Source of the DNA: an uncultured Oscillospiraceae bacterium
Lineage (GTDB): Bacteria > Bacillota > Clostridia > Oscillospirales > Oscillospiraceae
NCBI GenBank assembly: GCA_934667815.1
Contig: CAKUMO010000046.1
Location: 1 to 11,195, forward strand
Reading direction: 5' to 3'
Length of the DNA: 11,195 bases
Translations under genes and position numbers: made by a program
In this document: positions 6,894-11,195 of the stretch, one piece after another
Layout: each line of letters starts with the position of its first letter
How positions within the stretch are numbered: the first letter of the stretch is position 1
The notes under the pieces: model-generated
Told to the model about the DNA's origin: nothing
What the model saw: the letters and a program-made list of their open reading frames with translations, nothing else
The model's database searches: none

Positions 6894-6932
6894 CCCGAAG
6901 CACCGCTGCGGAAGCCGAAGCAGCGCTTCGGG
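6894..6932 (-). other. Strong intergenic hairpin between permease and surface-protein genes
   Basis: CCCGAAGC (6894-6901) pairs perfectly with GCTTCGGG (6925-6932), and GCTGC (6905-6909) pairs with GCAGC (6920-6924). One strand has a 3-nt bulge (ACC) and the loop is 10 nt. In the transcript the stem is followed by AAAATTAGAC rather than a U run, so it is not a typical terminator. It may protect the upstream transporter mRNA from 3' decay, or reduce read-through, so that transporter and surface proteins are made in different amounts. Confidence 0.55.
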
Positions 6933-6942
6933 AATCTTGCGC

Positions 6943-7833
6943 TCAACCCTTGACGGAACCGAGCATCACGCCCTTGACGAAATATTTCTGAATGAACGGA
7001 TACACCACAACGATCGGCAGTGTTGAAACGACGATCAGCACATACTTGATGCGTTCGCTGTTGACGTAATTGGAGATATAGTCCGTCGCGTCGAGCATAC
7101 CGCTCAGGGACGAGGAGGTCGCCTGCGCAGACAGGACATTTCTCAGATAGAGCTGCAAAGGCTGCATGGCCTCGTCCTTGAGATAAATCAGCGCCGAAAA
7201 ATAGTCGTTCCAATAGCCGACCGCCGAATAGAGCGTCAGAATCGCAATGATCGTCGTAGACAGCGGCAGGACGATGCGCAAAAAAATCTGAAAATCGTTC
7301 GCGCCGTCCACGATGGCAGACTCCACGACCTCGTTCGGAATCGTCGAGGCGAAGAAGGTCTTTGCCAGAATCGCATTCCAGACGCTCACGGCGCCGGGCA
7401 GCACGATCGCCCAGATCGTATTGTACAGCCCGAGGGATTTGATGAGCATATACGACGGGATCAGGCCGCCGGAGAAGAACATCGGAATCAGGACAAAGAC
7501 CATCAGTTGCTTTTTGAATACGAAATTCTTTCTGGAAAGCACATAGCCGAGCGTCAGATTGAAAAACAGGCTGAAGGCCGTGCCAACCACGGTATAGATC
7601 ACGGAATTGACAAACGACGTGACAAAATCCGGATCGGCCAGCACCATGCGGTAGGATTCCAGATTCAGCCCGACGGGCAGCAGGGTGACGGCGTGCTTCA
7701 CAATCGCGTCGTCTCCGCTGAAAGACATGCTGAAGCAGTAAATGATGGGATAAAGGCAGCAAATCGCCACCAGTGCGACGATCACAATCGCCGCAATATC
7801 CACTGCGCGATCCTCCGCGCTTTTGTATCTCAT
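6943..7833 (-). CDS. CUT1 sugar ABC transporter permease, YtcP/LplC-like (MalG side)
   Basis: The protein has 296 residues. ATG 7833 follows GAGGGGAG, which overlaps the stop region of the preceding permease gene (14-bp gap). It has about six membrane segments, beginning at residues 12-34. The cytoplasmic EAA loop is clear at about 168-191 (EVVESAIVDGAND followed by FLRIVLPL), which docks on the ATPase. The C-terminus FVKGVMLGSVKG is typical of this permease group, where the last residues are usually KG. It pairs with the LplB-like permease just upstream to form the membrane channel for an oligosaccharide. No ATPase gene lies in the window; CUT1 importers in Firmicutes often share one encoded elsewhere. 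The substrate cannot be read from the permease. Confidence 0.95.
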   Translation of the reverse strand: MRYKSAEDRAVDIAAIVIVALVAICCLYPIIYCFSMSFSGDDAIVKHAVTLLPVGLNLESYRMVLADPDFVTSFVNSVIYTVVGTAFSLFFNLTLGYVLSRKNFVFKKQLMVFVLIPMFFSGGLIPSYMLIKSLGLYNTIWAIVLPGAVSVWNAILAKTFFASTIPNEVVESAIVDGANDFQIFLRIVLPLSTTIIAILTLYSAVGYWNDYFSALIYLKDEAMQPLQLYLRNVLSAQATSSSLSGMLDATDYISNYVNSERIKYVLIVVSTLPIVVVYPFIQKYFVKGVMLGSVKG

Positions 7834-7847
7834 AGCCCACTCCCCTC

Positions 7848-8807
7848 TCAGAACATGGATTCATCCGCGACTTTTTTGCAGATCGCGTTCGATGCAATCA
7901 GCAAGATGATGTTCACCACGGAGTTGAACAGGCCGACTGCCGCGCCATAGCCGTACTCGGCTGCGCCCAGTCCCTGCCGGTAGACAAAGGTGGAGATGAC
8001 ATCCGCCGTTTTATAAATGCCGGGCGAATACATCAGAAGGATCTTGTCCGCGCCGACGCTCAGCATACTGCCGATATGCAGGATCAGGCAGGTGATGACG
8101 ACCGCCTTGATGCCGGGAATGGTAATGTGCCAGATACGGCGCAGTCGTCCGCAGCCGTCGATGGCCGCAGCCTCGTAGAGTGTCTGGTCAATGCCGTTGA
8201 TCGCACCGAGGTAGATGATTGCGCCCCAGCCCGCGCCCTGCCACATACCGGAAATGATATACAGCGGGCGGAAGAAGCTCGGCTGCACAAACAGATCGAC
8301 CGGCTCCGCGCCAAACCACTTCTGCACCAGCAGGCTCAGCACGCCGGAGGTCGGATTGAGCATATTAATCATGATGCCCACGACGACCGTGACGGAAATA
8401 AAATGCGGGAAATAGCTGCAGCTCTGCGCAAAGCGCTTGAACTTGCCGTCCTTGACCTCGTTAAAAACCAGAGCGAGCAGAATTTCGACGCTCGTACCGG
8501 CCAGAATCGACCAGAAGTTCAGAATCAACGTATTTTTAATGACACGCCACGCAAACACGCTGCTGAAAAAGTCCTTGAACCACTTCAGCCCGACCCACTC
8601 ATTCTTAAAAATGCTGCTGCGCAGGCCAACCTTCTGAAAGGCGTAGATAATGCCCGGCATCGGTCCGTAGGCAAAGATCAGCAGGCACAGCACGGCCGGC
8701 AGCGCGATCAGGATCATGCGCCAGTCGCGCCGGATTCCCTTGCGCAGCGGCGAGGCGGCTCGTTTGCCGCGCCCTACCGCGCGCTCTGCGGAAGAAGTTT
8801 TCTGCAT
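7848..8807 (-). CDS. CUT1 sugar ABC transporter permease, LplB/YteP-like (MalF side)
   Basis: The protein has 319 residues and starts at ATG 8807 with AGGAG 9 nt upstream. A basic N-terminal tail (to about residue 30) is followed by a first membrane segment at 31-47 with the YGPMPGIIYAFQ stretch typical of LplB-like permeases. The EAA loop is at about 210-233 (LYEAAAIDGCGRLRR followed by ITIPGI). The segment near 260-280 (YSPGIYKTADVISTFVYRQGL) and the C-terminal Asn-rich helix also fit the family. It forms the channel with the next gene and receives sugar from the upstream binding protein, whose stop lies 28 bp away. Confidence 0.95.
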   Translation of the reverse strand: MQKTSSAERAVGRGKRAASPLRKGIRRDWRMILIALPAVLCLLIFAYGPMPGIIYAFQKVGLRSSIFKNEWVGLKWFKDFFSSVFAWRVIKNTLILNFWSILAGTSVEILLALVFNEVKDGKFKRFAQSCSYFPHFISVTVVVGIMINMLNPTSGVLSLLVQKWFGAEPVDLFVQPSFFRPLYIISGMWQGAGWGAIIYLGAINGIDQTLYEAAAIDGCGRLRRIWHITIPGIKAVVITCLILHIGSMLSVGADKILLMYSPGIYKTADVISTFVYRQGLGAAEYGYGAAVGLFNSVVNIILLIASNAICKKVADESMF

Positions 8808-8835
8808 AAATGTTTTCTCCTGTCAGCCGGAGGCA

Positions 8836-10542
8836 TTACTTTGCGGCATTTTCCAGATAAATGTCGTAATACTTCTGCTGAATGTCCAGAACCTTTTGAA
8901 GCTGCAGGCGGTTGTACAGCGTCGAAACGAATTCGCTCTCAAAGGTATTCAGATCGGCCGTGCCGAGGATGTAACGCTCGAGCATTTCCTGCGTGTAGGT
9001 CTCGATGTCCGAATACAGGCGGGTATATTCGTCCTGATCCTCCGGCTGCATGTAGTACAGTGGATAGATAGACTGATAATAGCTGACGTTGATCTCATTG
9101 ATCTCCAGCCAGTTGGCCTTCTGCTCGGCGTTCATCGGGTCGGCGTAGCCCAGTTCCTCGCGCACCTGAATGCGGGCGTCGCGGTAGGCCTTGCTGATCT
9201 CGTAGCTGAAGGTCGTCGGGCCGTTGAAGTGGATGTTCGCACCGGAGAACTCGCGGATCTTGTCGCCGGTCAGAAGCTCGGCGATGTAGTCCTTGTTCGG
9301 CGTAAACTTGCCGTTCTCGTCCAGACTCCAGCCCTCGCCCTCAACGCCGAGCACCTCGGAGCACATGCCGTAGTAGGAAAGGAAGGCATAGTCCAAAAAC
9401 TGCGCGGCAGCAAGGCACTGCTCCTCGTCGCCGTTATCGACGATGGAGAAGGAATTGTAATAATCGCAGCGCGGCATCAGCGTCGGCGTGCTGTCGCCGG
9501 CCGTCGGGAAGGGCATATAGAGGAAATAAGCGTCCGGCTCGAGCTGCTTCAGCGCGCTTTCGCACATTTCTGTAACGCTGGCATAGAAGCCGGAGAAGGT
9601 CACGCCCTTAGCCGCCGCGCCGATCTTCTGCTCCTCGGAGTTGCCGACGACGATCAAGCCTTCGGTGTACCACTTGTTGATCTCCGTGAGCCACTGCTTT
9701 GTTGCTTCCAGCGCAGGCTCGAACTGCACGGTGCCGTTCTCGTCGGGATAGAAGAAGGTACCGCATTCTTCATTATTGAAATGCAGGCCGTAGGCAGAAT
9801 TGAAGATCTTGGCGGATTCCCAGCCGCCCCAGTCGTACATGTGCATGGGCACCATGTCCGGATAAGCCTCGTGCACCTGCGTCAGCAGCTCGTGCAGCTC
9901 GTCCATGGTCTTGGGGTAGGTTTCCCAGCCCAGCTTCTTGGCGATATCGGCGCGATACCAGATGGCGTTATCGCCGGTCTCGGCGATGTTCTTGCGCTGA
10001 TCCTCAGAGGTAACGCTGACGTTGCTCAGAAGATTGTAGATGCCGCCGTCCTCATAGGTGAAGGAGCCTTTCAGATCGGTGCGCTTTTCCTCATAGAAGG
10101 ACTTGATGTTCGGGCAGTAATCATAGGCCTTCGTCAGGTCGAACAGCAGGCCCTCGGAGATGTACTTGGAAAGCGTCGTTGTATTCGTGGGAAGAAGGAT
10201 GATGTCCGGACATTCAGACGGATCGCCGGTCAGGCGGGTCTGGAGCACGGTATTGAAGTCACCGCCGCTCGGCGCCGTCTCCCAGACGATCGTACAGCCC
10301 GTTCTTTCCTCGATCTGGCGGAACTTCGGCAGCACGTCGGAAATGCTCAGGCCGGACACCCATGTGTCCGTGGTCAGGATGGTGATCGTATAGCCCTGCA
10401 AATTCGGAACCGCATTCGGGTCGGACAGCGGGGTCAGTCCCTCCGTTTTCTCGGAAGAAGGCGCCGTCTCGCCGCCCGCGCAGCCGGAAAACAGGCAGAG
10501 GGTCGTCAGCAGCGCCAGCAGCAGGCAAAGCACTTTTTTCAA
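8836..10542 (-). CDS. Lipoprotein extracellular sugar-binding protein of the CUT1 importer
   Basis: The protein has 568 residues from a TTG start at 10542, chosen because AGGGAGG (10551-10557) lies 8 nt upstream. The ATG 24 bp further up would contain that site and add a non-signal leader. Residues 1-21 are a lipoprotein signal (KKVLCLLLALLTT, lipobox FSGC, Cys21). The mature part begins with a Ser/Glu-rich linker, then a family 1 binding-protein fold: YTITILTTDTW (51-61), KFRQIEERTGCTIVWE (73-88), DIILLPTN (113-120) and ISEGLLFDLT (128-137). The length (about 550) and companion permeases match the LipO/YtcQ-type group that serves LplB/YtcP importers. It captures the oligosaccharide outside the membrane. 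The substrate is unknown; neighbours suggest an alpha-mannosidic or similarly decorated glycan, which is inference. Confidence 0.94.
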   Translation of the reverse strand: MKKVLCLLLALLTTLCLFSGCAGGETAPSSEKTEGLTPLSDPNAVPNLQGYTITILTTDTWVSGLSISDVLPKFRQIEERTGCTIVWETAPSGGDFNTVLQTRLTGDPSECPDIILLPTNTTTLSKYISEGLLFDLTKAYDYCPNIKSFYEEKRTDLKGSFTYEDGGIYNLLSNVSVTSEDQRKNIAETGDNAIWYRADIAKKLGWETYPKTMDELHELLTQVHEAYPDMVPMHMYDWGGWESAKIFNSAYGLHFNNEECGTFFYPDENGTVQFEPALEATKQWLTEINKWYTEGLIVVGNSEEQKIGAAAKGVTFSGFYASVTEMCESALKQLEPDAYFLYMPFPTAGDSTPTLMPRCDYYNSFSIVDNGDEEQCLAAAQFLDYAFLSYYGMCSEVLGVEGEGWSLDENGKFTPNKDYIAELLTGDKIREFSGANIHFNGPTTFSYEISKAYRDARIQVREELGYADPMNAEQKANWLEINEINVSYYQSIYPLYYMQPEDQDEYTRLYSDIETYTQEMLERYILGTADLNTFESEFVSTLYNRLQLQKVLDIQQKYYDIYLENAAK

Positions 10543-10550
10543 TTTCGTTT

Positions 10551-10557
10551 CCTCCCT
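10551..10557 (-). promoter_or_regulatory. Ribosome binding site deciding a TTG start
   Basis: AGGGAGG lies 8 nt before TTG 10542-10540, directly ahead of a lipoprotein signal peptide. This favours TTG over the ATG at 10566, whose reading would run through the site. Confidence 0.7.
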
Positions 10558-10593
10558 AAATATCATGATTTGGCATATCCGCAACCTTTGGCA

Positions 10594-10603
10594 GAGTGCA
10601 CTC
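10594..10603. promoter_or_regulatory. 10-bp palindrome in the control region, candidate operator
   Basis: GAGTGCACTC is a perfect palindrome in the 107-bp gap between the regulator gene and the binding-protein gene. LacI-type proteins bind palindromes with a central CG or GC-like step, so this is a fair operator candidate, though short. On the minus strand a TTGACT (upstream, about 10613-10618) could serve as a -35 box, but no good -10 follows at 17 nt. Apart from this and the ribosome binding site I see nothing else in the gap. Confidence 0.3.
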
Positions 10604-10649
10604 CGCCGTTTTGGAGTCAAACGAATGTCGCCCGCCGCCCGGCAGGGCT

Positions 10650-11195
10650 TCAACGCGACGGAGACGCCGTCGAATTGCCGATGCAAAGCTCCGTCGGAAC
10701 CAGAAGGTACTTCGGTTCTCTGTCCCCGCGGATTACGTCCAGAAGCATCCGCACCGCGCGCTCGCCGATCTCAAGCTCGGCCTGTCGGATATGCGTATAC
10801 TCATGGTAGGTCAGGCCGTCGTCCGGCGCGTCGAAGCACACCAGCGACAGATCCTCCGGAATCCGCAGGCCCAGCTCGTTGGCCGCCGTCTCGCAGACCT
10901 TCATCGTGTCAAAGTCGATGCACAGCACCGCCGTCACATTGGGATTCTCCTGATAGTAGCGCTTCATGCACTCGACGTCGCGGCGAATGACCTCCGGCAC
11001 GTGGCAGCCGGGCATGCTGCTCTTGATGTCAAAAAACAGATAATCCTGCGAGAGGCGGTATTTCGTCATCGCGTAGGCCTTCATGTAGCCGCGCTCGCGC
11101 TCGGTGATCGCAGAGGTCGTCGGCGCAGAGGAGATCAGCCCGATGCACTTGTGACCGAGGCTGAACAGATACTGCGTGGCCTGGAAGGCGGCGTC
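10650..11195 (-). CDS. LacI/GalR-type transcriptional regulator, C-terminal effector domain (partial)
   Basis: The frame is open from the right edge to TGA 10652-10650, giving 181 residues. The true start and the DNA-binding N-terminus lie outside the window. The visible part is the second half of a periplasmic-binding-protein-like effector domain: ATQYLFSLGHKCIGLISS (about residues 6-23 here), the ITERERGYMKAY helix, AVLCIDFDTMKVCETAANELGLRIPEDLSLVCFD, an EYTHIRQAELEIGERAVRMLLD segment and the closing YLLVPTELCIGNSTA. This order is standard for LacI-family proteins; a GntR-type fusion with the same effector domain is possible since the N-terminus is missing. It is encoded directly upstream of, and in the same direction as, the importer genes, so it probably controls them in response to a sugar. 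Confidence 0.9.
   Translation of the reverse strand, partial: DAAFQATQYLFSLGHKCIGLISSAPTTSAITERERGYMKAYAMTKYRLSQDYLFFDIKSSMPGCHVPEVIRRDVECMKRYYQENPNVTAVLCIDFDTMKVCETAANELGLRIPEDLSLVCFDAPDDGLTYHEYTHIRQAELEIGERAVRMLLDVIRGDREPKYLLVPTELCIGNSTASPSR

Noticed and set aside
10656..10672. A 6-bp stem (CGACGG/CCGTCG) at the end of the regulator gene as a terminator
   Set aside because: It lies inside the coding sequence and is not followed by a U run in the transcript.
8716..10809. A 697-codon open frame on the plus strand opposite the binding-protein gene
   Set aside because: It lies antisense to a clear lipoprotein gene and has no ribosome binding site, signal or recognisable motif; it spans two genes and a gap. 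It is a side effect of the codon use of this GC-rich sequence.

Overview
The window looks like a carbohydrate-utilisation locus from a fairly GC-rich, anaerobic-type Firmicute (Clostridia-like, for example a gut Oscillospirales or Lachnospirales relative). The reasons are Gram-positive-style lipoprotein signal peptides (MKK + Leu/Ala-rich core + Cys), strong AGGAGG-type ribosome binding sites, a CUT1 sugar ABC importer of the LplB/YtcP type without its own ATPase, and a LacI-type regulator. The exact taxon cannot be read from the sequence. All nine genes lie on the minus strand, so transcription runs from high to low coordinates.

Order in the direction of transcription: (1) the C-terminal 181 residues of a LacI/GalR-type regulator (11195-10650, N-terminus outside the window); (2) a 107-bp intergenic stretch with a short palindrome, the likely control region; (3) a lipoprotein sugar-binding protein starting at TTG (10542-8836) and two ABC permeases (8807-7848 and 7833-6943); (4) a 112-bp gap with a strong hairpin and an AT-rich stretch; (5) a short membrane-anchored beta-sandwich protein with a GTG start (6830-6153); (6) a lipoprotein glycoside hydrolase resembling GH76 alpha-1,6-mannanases (6139-4874); (7) a lipoprotein carrying an intact SGNH hydrolase domain behind what looks like a degenerate SGNH copy (4858-3248); (8) a 601-residue lipoprotein made of three beta-sandwich modules (3223-1418); (9) the start of a secreted protein built of 196-residue tandem repeats (1346-1), which runs off the left edge.

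A working model, by inference: surface-tethered enzymes (GH76-like glycanase plus SGNH esterase) trim a decorated, possibly alpha-mannose-containing glycan. The non-enzymatic beta-sandwich proteins may hold the substrate or the partner proteins at the surface. The binding protein and permeases import the oligosaccharides, with the ATPase supplied from elsewhere in the genome as is usual for CUT1 importers, and the LacI-type protein controls the set. The two most unusual features are the repeated use of one beta-sandwich design in three neighbouring genes (one, three and at least three copies), including nearly identical 588-bp tandem units, and the apparent dead-plus-live SGNH domain pair. No mobile elements, CRISPR arrays, tRNA or rRNA genes were seen.
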